Shown piece by piece: positions 18,764-26,039 of a stretch of DNA of 64,000 nt. Where the stretch lies: contig NZ_SJOU01000007.1 in NCBI RefSeq assembly GCF_012027725.1, positions 1 through 64,000 on the forward strand, given 5' to 3'. The first letter of the stretch is position 1; each line of letters begins with the position of its first letter. Both the position numbers and the translations under genes were made by a program. The DNA is from Olsenella sp. SW781. GTDB taxonomy: Bacteria; Actinomycetota; Coriobacteriia; Coriobacteriales; Atopobiaceae. The notes below the pieces were generated by a model. That model saw only the letters and a program-made list of their open reading frames with translations, was not told the DNA's origin and did no database searches.

Positions 18764-19411
18764 CTAGCCCCTGATCTCGCGGACGAGCGCGGAGGCCTCG
18801 GCGGTGAGCTCGAGCATGCGGTCGAACTCGCCGGCGCGGATGAGGTCGGGCTTGACCATCCAGGTGCCGCCGCAGGCGAGGATCGCCGGGCACTCGAGGT
18901 ACTCGCGCAGGTTGGACGCCGACACGCCGCCGGTGGGCATGAAGCGGTGCCCAACGAAGACCGAGGCGAGCGCCTTGATCGTGGCGAGGCCGCCGTACTG
19001 CGCCGCCGGGAAGAACTTGGTGACCTCGAGGCCCGCGTTCACGAGCGCGGTGACCTCGGTGGGGGTGACGCCGGCGGGCAGCACCGGCACCTCGTGCTCG
19101 AGGCACCAGTCGACGACCTGCATGTTGTAGCCCGGGGAGACGATGTAGCGAGCGCCCGCGTCAACGGCGCGGCGCGCCTGCTCGAGGTTGAGCACGGTGC
19201 CGGCGCCCACGAGGAGGTCGGGGCACTTCTCGCTCATCTCGTGGATGGCGTCGGCGGCGCAGGCGGTGCGGAAGGTGACCTCGGCGGAGGGCAGGCCGCC
19301 CCTCACGAGCACGTCCGCCACCGGCAGCGCGTCCTCGACGCGGTCGAGCACGACGACCGGCACCACGCCAACCTTCTCCACCTCGCGGTAGAACCCGTCC
19401 ATGTATCCCAT
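18764..19411 (-). CDS. eda: KDPG/KHG aldolase
   Basis: 215-residue class I aldolase that splits 2-keto-3-deoxy-6-phosphogluconate into pyruvate and glyceraldehyde-3-phosphate. The Schiff-base lysine is in VTKFFPAAQYGG, and the general-base Glu in SAEVTFRT. VGAGTVLN and MPTGGVS are family motifs. The ATG at 19411 follows GGAGGGGAGAGAC. The gene follows kdgK in the same operon and directly precedes the GltD-like gene, completing the lower half of the uronate/KDG pathway. Confidence 0.93.
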   Translation of the reverse strand: MGYMDGFYREVEKVGVVPVVVLDRVEDALPVADVLVRGGLPSAEVTFRTACAADAIHEMSEKCPDLLVGAGTVLNLEQARRAVDAGARYIVSPGYNMQVVDWCLEHEVPVLPAGVTPTEVTALVNAGLEVTKFFPAAQYGGLATIKALASVFVGHRFMPTGGVSASNLREYLECPAILACGGTWMVKPDLIRAGEFDRMLELTAEASALVREIRG

Positions 19412-19453
19412 GTCTCTCCCCTCCTGCCGGGACCCCCGGCAAAACCTGACGAA

Positions 19454-19482
19454 CGTGCCAAATAAACCTGACGCCAGTGGCG
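19454..19482. repeat. Half copy of a palindromic element
   Basis: ACGTGCCAAATAAACCTGACGCCAGTGGC here matches one arm of the 41-bp palindrome at 57225-57265 with only a couple of changes. It lies in the 82-nt gap between kdgK and eda. The opposite arm is missing, so this looks like a decayed or single-arm copy. Confidence 0.55.
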
Positions 19483-19493
19483 CGGCGGCGCGG

Positions 19494-20528
19494 CTAGCGG
19501 GCGACGCGCGTGCCGGCGCCCTTCGACGCCACCGCCTCGATCTCGGCGGGCGTCACGAGGTTGGAGTCCCCGTGGATCGTGAGCTTGAGGACGCTCGCCG
19601 CGATGGCGTACTCGCTCGCGTGGTCGAGGTCGAAGCCGTGGAGCAGCGCGTGGACGAGCCCGGCGCCGTAGGCGTCGCCGGCGGCCACGCCCTCGAGCAC
19701 GTGCACGTGGTGGACGGACGAGAAGTGCGGCGCGCCGTCGGCGTAGACCATGCCCATCCAGTCGGAGTCCTCGACGGAGCGAACGTCGCGGATGACGGAG
19801 GCCACCATCCTGCAGCCGTAGCGCTCGCAGATCTGGCGCGCCATCTCGACGTAGTCCTCGCGCTCCTCGATCCCGTTGGCGAGCGAGCCGGAGACGCAGG
19901 TCATCCCCAGCGCGGAGGGGGCGTCCTCGTCGTTGGCCACGCACACGTCGACGTGGGGCATGAGGCGCGCCATCACGGCCTGGGCGCGCTCGGGGGACCA
20001 GAGCTTGCCGCGGTAGTTGAGGTCGAGCACGGTGGTGATCCCGCGCTCGCGGCAGGCGGCGAGAGCCTCCTCGCACGCGAGGGCCATCTCCTCGGAGACG
20101 GCGGGGGTCACGCCGGAGACGTAGAAGGCGCCGACGCCCTCGAGGATGGCGTCCCAGTCGAGCTCGTCGTGGCCCGCGAGCGAGATCGCGGAGTACTTGC
20201 GGTCGTAGACGCAGCCGTTGGAGCGCACCGACGCGCCCACCTCGAAGAAGTAGGACCCGAGGCGGTCCCCCGAGCGGACGACGCGGGAGACGTCGACGCC
20301 GTAGGACGTGAGCGAGCGCAGCGCGCAGTCGCCGATGCGGTTGGCGGGGACGATGGAGACGAAGGCCGCGTCGTCGCCCTGGAACGCGAGGGAGAGCGCG
20401 ACGTTGGCCTCGGCGCCGCCGTAGCGGACCTCGAACGTCGAGGCCTGCTCCAGTCGGAGGTTGTCCGGCGGCGAGAGCCGCATCATGATCTCACCGAACG
20501 CGAGCACCTTGGTCTTCTCGTCCACCAC
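19494..20528 (-). CDS. kdgK: PfkB-family sugar kinase, probable 2-keto-3-deoxygluconate kinase
   Basis: 344-residue ribokinase-fold kinase. The start (VLAFGEIMMRLSPPDN) is typical of KdgK-type enzymes, FEVRYGGAEANVA is the N-terminal PfkB glycine motif, and VAAGDAYGAGLVHALL holds the catalytic Asp of the C-terminal PfkB signature. It phosphorylates KDG to KDPG, the substrate of Eda encoded next. I favour the first of two adjacent GTG codons (20528), preceded by GAGGGGAGAC. It heads the operon and is divergent from a LacI regulator, whose probable operator covers the promoter. Confidence 0.88.
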   Translation of the reverse strand: MVDEKTKVLAFGEIMMRLSPPDNLRLEQASTFEVRYGGAEANVALSLAFQGDDAAFVSIVPANRIGDCALRSLTSYGVDVSRVVRSGDRLGSYFFEVGASVRSNGCVYDRKYSAISLAGHDELDWDAILEGVGAFYVSGVTPAVSEEMALACEEALAACRERGITTVLDLNYRGKLWSPERAQAVMARLMPHVDVCVANDEDAPSALGMTCVSGSLANGIEEREDYVEMARQICERYGCRMVASVIRDVRSVEDSDWMGMVYADGAPHFSSVHHVHVLEGVAAGDAYGAGLVHALLHGFDLDHASEYAIAASVLKLTIHGDSNLVTPAEIEAVASKGAGTRVAR

Positions 20529-20554
20529 GTCTCCCCTCTTTAGCGTGTCTAGCT

Positions 20555-20574
20555 TTGGGAAATCGATTTCCCAA
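20555..20574. promoter_or_regulatory. LacI-type operator, 20-bp perfect palindrome
   Basis: TTGGGAAATCGATTTCCCAA is a perfect inverted repeat centred on CG, as LacI/GalR-family operators are. It lies midway between the divergent kdgK and lacI-type genes. In the kdgK direction its TTGGGA could serve as -35, with TAGACA 17 nt on as -10. In the lacI direction, TATAGT at 20585-20590 is a -10 candidate. Binding would shut both promoters. Confidence 0.8.
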
Positions 20575-20657
20575 CGGCATGTAGTATAGTACCGAGAAGA
20601 ACGATCTGCGCGTGAAGGCGCGCGCACACGAAGTCTCGACAAACGCGAGGGGGCGGC

Positions 20658-21674
20658 ATGGCGCGCACGAGCATACGGGACGTCGCCCGCGAGGCGGGCG
20701 TGAGCCCGGCCACGGTGTCGCGGTTCCTGAACGGCCGCTGGACCTCCATGTCGGCCGAGACGCGCGAGCGCATCGCCGAGGTGGTGGAGCGCACGGGCTA
20801 CCGGCCGAGCAGCGTGGCGCGCAGCCTCCGCCTCGAGACCTCCCACACGCTCGGCGTGGTCATGGCGGACGTGCGCAACCCCTACTCCGGCGAGGTCCTG
20901 CAGGAGCTCTGCGACCAGGCCGAGTCCGCGGGCTACACGCTCATGTGCTCCTTCTCCGAGAATGACCCCACGCGCGAGGCGGAGGCCATCGAGCGGCTCG
21001 TGGACGCCCGCGTGGACGGCCTCGTGGTCAACACCACCGGCGGCAACGACGAGCTCATCGCCGAGACCGCGGCGCGCGTCCCCACCTGCCTGCTCGATCG
21101 CGCCATCTCGGGACCGGACGGGGGCGCGTGCGCGGTCGACCTCGTGACCTCGGACAACGCCCGGCTCGTGGAGCACCTGCTCGACCTTCTCGCCCGGCGC
21201 GGGGCGAGAAGGTCCGCGCTGCTCACGGAGCCCGTCTCCACGAGCGCCACGCGGCGCGCCCGAGCCGAGGCCTTCGCATCTGGCCTGGCCAGGCGCGGCA
21301 TGGTCGGCTCCGTCGAAGGGCTCGGCGAGGGGGGCGAGGGCATCGAGGAGGTGCTCGGCCGCCTCGCGCACGAGCGCGGGGAGGGGCCGCTCGCCATCGT
21401 GGCGGTAAACGGCCTCGTCTTCCTGCGCCTCGCCGAGGCCATCAGGGGGAGCGGCCTTGCGGTCGGTCATGACGTGGCGCTCGCCACCTTCGACGACTAC
21501 GCCTGGAACCGCGTGCTCTTCGGCGGCGTGACCACGGTCGCCCAGGACACGGCACGCGTGGCCGGCGAGGTGCTCGTGCGCGTGCTCGCCCGGGCGAAGG
21601 ACCCGGCCCGCCCGACGGGGCGCGTCGAGGTGCCCGGCACCGTCATCGAGCGCGCGAGCACGCGGCTGGCGTGA
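20658..21674 (+). CDS. LacI-family transcriptional regulator (KdgR-like)
   Basis: 338 residues. The helix-turn-helix is SIRDVAREAGVSPATVSRFL at residues 5-24, followed by the hinge helix (YRPSSVARSLR) and a periplasmic-binding-like effector domain from about 60 (TLGVVMADVRNPYSGEVLQEL). It most likely represses kdgK-eda and itself through the 20-bp palindrome upstream, with KDG or KDPG as inducer. The ATG follows GAGGGGGCGGC. The regulated pathway is inferred from the divergent layout. Confidence 0.88.
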   Translation: MARTSIRDVAREAGVSPATVSRFLNGRWTSMSAETRERIAEVVERTGYRPSSVARSLRLETSHTLGVVMADVRNPYSGEVLQELCDQAESAGYTLMCSFSENDPTREAEAIERLVDARVDGLVVNTTGGNDELIAETAARVPTCLLDRAISGPDGGACAVDLVTSDNARLVEHLLDLLARRGARRSALLTEPVSTSATRRARAEAFASGLARRGMVGSVEGLGEGGEGIEEVLGRLAHERGEGPLAIVAVNGLVFLRLAEAIRGSGLAVGHDVALATFDDYAWNRVLFGGVTTVAQDTARVAGEVLVRVLARAKDPARPTGRVEVPGTVIERASTRLA

Positions 21675-21705
21675 CGGCGGGGACGCCCCTCGTGCCGAGA
21701 AGAAC

Positions 21706-22010
21706 GTCGCGAGCCCCCCGCACGGTAACGGAGCGGGGCGAATGCGACGTTCTTCTCGGCGCTTCTGTCGCGAGGGCCCCGCACGGCCGTCGTGCGGGGC
21801 GTTTGCGACGCTCTTCTCGGCTCTTTCGTTGCGAGTCCCCCGCACGGTGACGGAGCGGGGAGTTTGCGACGCTCTTCTCCCCGCTTTCGTCGCGAGGGCC
21901 CCGCACGGTGACGGAGCGGGGCGTTCGCGACGCTTTTCTCGATGCAAGCGTCGCGAGCCCCCCGCACGAACCCGTGCGGGGCGCTCGCGACGAATCCGGG
22001 CGGACGGGGG
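21706..22010. repeat. Tandem palindromic array A: 5 units of exactly 61 bp
   Basis: Units start at 21706, 21767, 21828, 21889 and 21950 and end at 22010, a strict 61-bp period. Each runs GTCGCGAG, a C-rich inner arm (CCCCGCACGG), a variable loop, GCGGGG, then TGCGACG, so an inner GC stem sits inside an outer GTCGC/GCGAC stem. Loop changes keep the inner stem paired (for example GCACG/CGTGC in unit 2). Spacers of units 1-3 contain CTTCTCG motif copies, and CGAGAAGAAC abuts unit 1. The array fills the gap between the LacI gene and the convergent ECF S gene. No gene is seen in it. Confidence 0.9.
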
Positions 22011-22013
22011 CGG

Positions 22014-22556
22014 CTACTCCTTCGGATCCGGGTAGCGCGGCGGGACGAGCCCGGCGCGCTCGAGCGAGACCACGATCGGCACCACGACGGCGAGTTGCAG
22101 GACGATGCCCGCGATCGCCGTCACGAAGGAGGCCGTGAGCCAGGCCTCGAGCGAGTAGGCGCCCGCCGAGAAGATCAGCGCGCGCAGCACGCCGTTCACC
22201 ACGCGCCCGGCGAGCATGGCGCCCACGAGCGAGATGTAGAGGTCGGCGGTGGTGCTGCCCGTGCGGACCACGCGCGAGAGCAGGCCGGAGACCAGGCCGT
22301 AGACGAGAAGCTCGCAGGTCATGGGCGGCAGCATCGGCGCGGGCGGCATGCCCGTGAGCAGGCCGGACAGGACGGGCGCGAGCACGCCGGTCGCGGCGCC
22401 CGCGACGGGGCCGGCCACGAGGCCGGAGATCATCACGGGAATGTGCATGGGCAGCCAGGTGGCGCCCGCGTTGGGAATGGAGTGGAACGCCATCGGGAGC
22501 ACGATCCCGAGCGCCGCGCACACGGCGGCGACGACGACCTTCTTCACCTGACTCAT
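22014..22556 (-). CDS. ECF transporter substrate-binding (S) component
   Basis: 180 residues, six predicted helices. MHIPVMISGLVAGPVAGAA and LSGLLTGMPPAP are typical of ECF S components. The S protein binds a vitamin or trace nutrient and toggles in the membrane with EcfT. The substrate is not evident; a vitamin, purine or queuosine-like compound are all possible. The ATG at 22556 overlaps the EcfT stop (ATGA), with GAGGT upstream. It is the last of four coupled genes. Confidence 0.85.
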   Translation of the reverse strand: MSQVKKVVVAAVCAALGIVLPMAFHSIPNAGATWLPMHIPVMISGLVAGPVAGAATGVLAPVLSGLLTGMPPAPMLPPMTCELLVYGLVSGLLSRVVRTGSTTADLYISLVGAMLAGRVVNGVLRALIFSAGAYSLEAWLTASFVTAIAGIVLQLAVVVPIVVSLERAGLVPPRYPDPKE

Positions 22557-23284
22557 TGGTACCTCTTCCCCTCTCCCGTCGTGTCGGCGGCGCGCGGGCG
22601 GTCGATCCGGTACCCGCGGGCCTCCATGGCGCAGGAGAGCTCGTCGGCTCGCCTCATCGCCGATACGAAGATGGGTACGAGCAGCCGTACATAGCTGACG
22701 GCTCGTCGCACAATACCATGAGAAGCGACGCCACCGCAACGTATTTCCTGGGCGCGCATGAGCTGCCGGCTCTCCCGCAGGAGCGTCGGCACAAACTGTA
22801 CCGTCACGCCCACGGCGAGCGCGGCCGCCTCCGTGGGCAGACCGAGGCGCCCGAGCGGGCGCAGCAGGCGCCGCACGCCGTCCACGAGCTCCTGGGGGCG
22901 CGTGGTCGCCGTGAGGAGGGTGCCCAGGACCACCACCAGAAGCGTCCGCACCACCACGCGCGCGCCCTGCGCGAGCCCCGCGGGGGTGAGGTGCGCGGGC
23001 CCGAGCGAGACGAGGGGGTCGGCGTCGCTGAAGAAGAGGGCGTTCATGGCGAGGACCATGAGCAGGAACCAGCGCAGGCCCCATGCGGCCCGTCCCGCGG
23101 CGTGCCAGCCCACGCGCGAGACGGCCACGAGGGCGCAGACGCCCGCCGAGACGGCGAGCAGCTCGAGCGGGGTCGTGGCGAGCACGACGAGAAGGGCACA
23201 GGCGAGAAGACCGACGAGCTTGGGACCGGCCCCCATGCGATGGAGCGGCGAGTCCACCCACACGTATCCGGCAAGCGACCTCAT
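22553..23284 (-). CDS. ecfT: ECF transporter transmembrane coupling component EcfT
   Basis: 243 residues. The N-terminus (YVWVDSPLHRMGAGPKLVGLL) is the usual EcfT opening. Several membrane helices follow, and the coupling helices carry AMEARGYR, the conserved ATPase-contact motif (ARGxR type). It links the S component to the EcfA ATPases. Its ATG overlaps the EcfA2 stop and its stop overlaps the S-component start, both by ATGA. Confidence 0.9.
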   Translation of the reverse strand: MRSLAGYVWVDSPLHRMGAGPKLVGLLACALLVVLATTPLELLAVSAGVCALVAVSRVGWHAAGRAAWGLRWFLLMVLAMNALFFSDADPLVSLGPAHLTPAGLAQGARVVVRTLLVVVLGTLLTATTRPQELVDGVRRLLRPLGRLGLPTEAAALAVGVTVQFVPTLLRESRQLMRAQEIRCGGVASHGIVRRAVSYVRLLVPIFVSAMRRADELSCAMEARGYRIDRPRAADTTGEGKRYQ

Positions 23285-24117
23285 GACGCCCTCCCCCGCG
23301 CGATGGCCGACGCGAGCTCCTCGGCCGTGAGGGGCGCGCCCGGCACGTCGATGCCGGCGCGCCTCAGGGCCGAGGCGGCACGAGCGGCGCAGGCGCCCTC
23401 GAGGCCGTGGGCGCGCATGAGCCCCGCGTCTCCGAGAAGGGCGCGCATCGGCCCGTCGAGGGTCACGCGTCCGGCCTCGAGCGCCACCACGCGGTCCGCG
23501 ACCGCGGCAAGCGCGTTGGCGTCGTGGCTGGCCACGACGACCGTGGCCCCGTCCTCGGCCGCGGCGCGCACCGCCGCGAGGCACGCCGAGCGGGCGCGCG
23601 GGTCGAGCCCGGCCGTGGGCTCGTCGAGCAGCAGCAGCGCGGGACGCAGCGCCAGCACGGACGCTATGGCGACGCGCCGCTGCTGGCCGCCCGAGAGCGC
23701 GAACGGGGAGCGGTGGCCCAGCTCGTCCAGGGAGAGCCCCATGAGCGCGAGCGCCGAGCCCGCCCGCTCGCGCGCCTTGGCCGCGCCCATGCCGCGCGCG
23801 AGCAGCCCGAAGGACACCTCGCGCTCCACCGTGGCCTCGAAGAACTGGCGCTCGGGGATCTGGAAGACGAGCCCGACGGACGCGGCGAGCGCTCGGGCGC
23901 CGGGGCCCCGCAGGGCGTCCGCGCCGTCCACGAGCAGCTGCCCGGAGTCGGGCGGCAGCACGCCGGCGAGGACGTCGAGCAGGGTCGACTTGCCCGAGCC
24001 CGTCTGCCCCATGAGCCCGGTGACGCCGACCTCGAGCGAGAGCGTGACGTCGTCGAGAGCACGGTTCCTCTCGCCCGCCGCGCCCTCGTAGGTGACGGAA
24101 ACCCCCTCGAGCCTCAC
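23281..24117 (-). CDS. ecfA2: ECF transporter ATPase EcfA2
   Basis: 278-residue ABC ATPase. Walker A is GQTGSGKST, the Q-loop region FQIPERQFFEATVERE is typical of EcfA2, the signature is LSGGQQRRVAIA, and Walker B is LLLLDEPTAGLD followed by the SHD switch. I use the GTG at 24117, which overlaps the EcfA1 stop; a GTG two codons earlier is equally possible, and neither has a strong ribosome site, consistent with coupling. A C-terminal extension of about 60 residues follows the ATPase core. Confidence 0.9.
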   Translation of the reverse strand: MRLEGVSVTYEGAAGERNRALDDVTLSLEVGVTGLMGQTGSGKSTLLDVLAGVLPPDSGQLLVDGADALRGPGARALAASVGLVFQIPERQFFEATVEREVSFGLLARGMGAAKARERAGSALALMGLSLDELGHRSPFALSGGQQRRVAIASVLALRPALLLLDEPTAGLDPRARSACLAAVRAAAEDGATVVVASHDANALAAVADRVVALEAGRVTLDGPMRALLGDAGLMRAHGLEGACAARAASALRRAGIDVPGAPLTAEELASAIARGRAS

Positions 24118-24938
24118 TCGCACAGCGCGCTCACCAGCCCCTCGACCGTCACGGGCGCAGGCCCGGCCACGACGCCGGCCCCCTCGAGCTCGCGCCAGGC
24201 GCGGACCACGAGCGGCGGCTCCAGGCCGGCCCCCTCGAGCAGCGCCTCGTCCGAGAGCACGTCCGCCGGGGCGCCGTCGGCCGCGACCTCCCCGCGGCGC
24301 ATGACCACGACGCGGTCGGCGCGGGCGGCGAGCTCCATGTCGTGCGTGATCCAGATGACCGTGGTGCCCCGCTCCTCGCGCGCCCGCGCCACGGCGCGCA
24401 CGAGCTCGTCGCGCCCCCGCGGGTCGATCATCGAGGTCGCCTCGTCGAGCACGATGACGTCGGCGTCGCACGCGAGCACGCCCGCGAGGGCCACGCGCTG
24501 CTGCTGGCCTCCGGAGAGCGCGTGCGTGTCGCGCCGCTCGAAGCCCGCGAGCCCCACCGCGGCGAGGGCCGCCGACGCCGCCTCCCGCGCGCGTGGCCCG
24601 TCGGCGCCGAAGTTCAGTGGCCCGAAGGCCACGTCCTCCCCCACCACGGAGGAGACGAACTGGTTCTCGGGGTTCTGGAAGACCATGCCGCAGGCGCGGC
24701 GCAGCTCCCAGACGCGCGACGGGTCCGCCGCGTCTATTCCGGCGACGCGCAGCTCGCCCGCCTGCAGCGGGACGAGCGCGTTCAGGTGCCGCGCGAGGGT
24801 GGTCTTGCCGGAGCCGTTCTCGCCCACGATGGCCACGAGCTCGCCGGGCGCGACGTCGAGCGAGACGTCGCGCAGCGTGGGGCGGCCCCTCACGTACGCG
24901 TGGCTGACGCCGCGCGCGTCCACGATCTTCTCGCCCAT
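24114..24938 (-). CDS. ecfA1: ECF transporter ATPase EcfA1
   Basis: 274-residue ABC ATPase that heads the ECF operon. Walker A GENGSGKTT, FQNPENQFVSSVVGEDVAF as the EcfA1-type Q loop, signature LSGGQQQRVALAG, Walker B VIVLDEATSMIDP, and switch ITHDME. It pairs with EcfA2 to power the module. The ATG at 24938 is preceded by GAGGGAGGTGGG. Confidence 0.92.
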   Translation of the reverse strand: MGEKIVDARGVSHAYVRGRPTLRDVSLDVAPGELVAIVGENGSGKTTLARHLNALVPLQAGELRVAGIDAADPSRVWELRRACGMVFQNPENQFVSSVVGEDVAFGPLNFGADGPRAREAASAALAAVGLAGFERRDTHALSGGQQQRVALAGVLACDADVIVLDEATSMIDPRGRDELVRAVARAREERGTTVIWITHDMELAARADRVVVMRRGEVAADGAPADVLSDEALLEGAGLEPPLVVRAWRELEGAGVVAGPAPVTVEGLVSALCE

Positions 24939-25034
24939 CCCACCTCCCTCGACGGCCGACGCAGCGGCGACAATCTTACCTCACGCCGGGATGACGGGAG
25001 GGCGCGCCCGGGCGGGCTTCTCGCCGCGCGCCGA

Positions 25035-25094
25035 GACAGAGCATCCGGACAAAACCCTGCCCTCGAGGGGAGGTTTTTGTCGATTGGCTCTGTC
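25035..25094. repeat. Imperfect long hairpin upstream of the molybdenum hydroxylase genes
   Basis: GACAGAGC (25035-25042) pairs with GCTCTGTC (25087-25094). Inside, GGACAAAA pairs with TTTTTGTC with small bulges, and the centre is CCTCGAGG. It lies in the divergent region between ecfA1 and the FAD-subunit gene, so it is not a terminator for either. A second GC-rich symmetric stretch with GGCATGCC-like words follows at about 25100-25135. MITE- or REP-like. Confidence 0.6.
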
Positions 25095-25224
25095 TGGGCG
25101 AGGGGCATGCCAGGCCCCGCCATGCCGGGGCGTTGTCTCGCCGAAAGTATAACGGTGCGCACCCCGGCACCCCCTACCTGCGGTATTCTTGAGGCGCTAC
25201 CGAGAAGAACCAGGAGGAGGACCC

Positions 25225-26037
25225 GTGCTCACCTTCGAGAAGTACGTCCGCCCCGGCACCACGCGACAGGCCTACGAGCTCCTGCGGGAGAACCGCCAGG
25301 CCACGGTGATCGGCGGCATGATGTGGCTGCGCCTCGCCGACCGGACCTCGCCGCTCGGCATCGACCTCTCCGGCTGCGGGCTAAACAAGGTCGAGGAGAC
25401 CGAGGACGCGTTTCGCATCGGCGCGATGGTGACCCTGGGCGAGCTCGAGAACCATGAGCGCTTCCAGGCCGCCACCTGCGGCATCTTCACCGAGGCGGTC
25501 CGTGACATCGTGGGCACGCAGTTCCGCAACCTCGCCACGGTGGGCGGGTCGCTCTACGCGCGCATGGGGTTCTCCGACATCGTCACGGCGCTGCTGGCGC
25601 TCGACACCGAGGTCGAGCTCGAGGGCGCGGGCACCATGCCCGTCATCCCCTTCGTGGAGCGCGGGGCCAGAAACGACGTCCTCACGCACGTCGTCGTGCG
25701 CAAGCACCGCTACCAGGCCGCCTTCGAGTCCGTCCGCAACGCCGCGACGGACTTCTCCGCGCTCAACGCGGCGGCCGCCTGCTGGCAGGGATCCTGGCAC
25801 GTCACCGTGGGCGCGCGCCCCAAGAAGGCGACGCTCGTGACCGGCGGCGAGCGCATCCCGCTGAGACGCGACTTCTCCCCCGCCGAGCTCGACGCCATCT
25901 GCGAGCTCGCCGAGAGCCTGGACTTCGGCGACGACCTGCGCGGCACCGCCGCGTGGCGCCGTGCCGTGGCGCCCACGCTCGTCCGCCGCGCCGTCGAGCG
26001 CGCCGCTGAGAAGCCCCGCGCAGAGAAGGAGGCCTAG
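25225..26037 (+). CDS. Molybdenum hydroxylase FAD subunit (xanthine dehydrogenase family)
   Basis: 270 residues of the FAD-binding domain found in the medium subunit of xanthine dehydrogenases and CO dehydrogenases. Flavin-binding segments are QATVIGGMMWL near the N-terminus and NLATVGGSLYARMGFSD in the middle. The GTG at 25225 has AGGAGGAGG just upstream and is preferred to an ATG 36 nt earlier that lacks such a site. It is followed 2 nt later by the Fe-S/molybdopterin subunit. It passes electrons from the Fe-S clusters to NAD or ferredoxin. Confidence 0.9.
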   Translation: MLTFEKYVRPGTTRQAYELLRENRQATVIGGMMWLRLADRTSPLGIDLSGCGLNKVEETEDAFRIGAMVTLGELENHERFQAATCGIFTEAVRDIVGTQFRNLATVGGSLYARMGFSDIVTALLALDTEVELEGAGTMPVIPFVERGARNDVLTHVVVRKHRYQAAFESVRNAATDFSALNAAAACWQGSWHVTVGARPKKATLVTGGERIPLRRDFSPAELDAICELAESLDFGDDLRGTAAWRRAVAPTLVRRAVERAAEKPRAEKEA

Positions 26038-26039
26038 GG

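Noticed and set aside
21706-22010. Array A as part of the LacI/KDG regulatory region
   Set aside because: It lies after the regulator's stop codon and before the stop of a convergent gene, far from both promoters, so an operator role for the KDG operon is unlikely.
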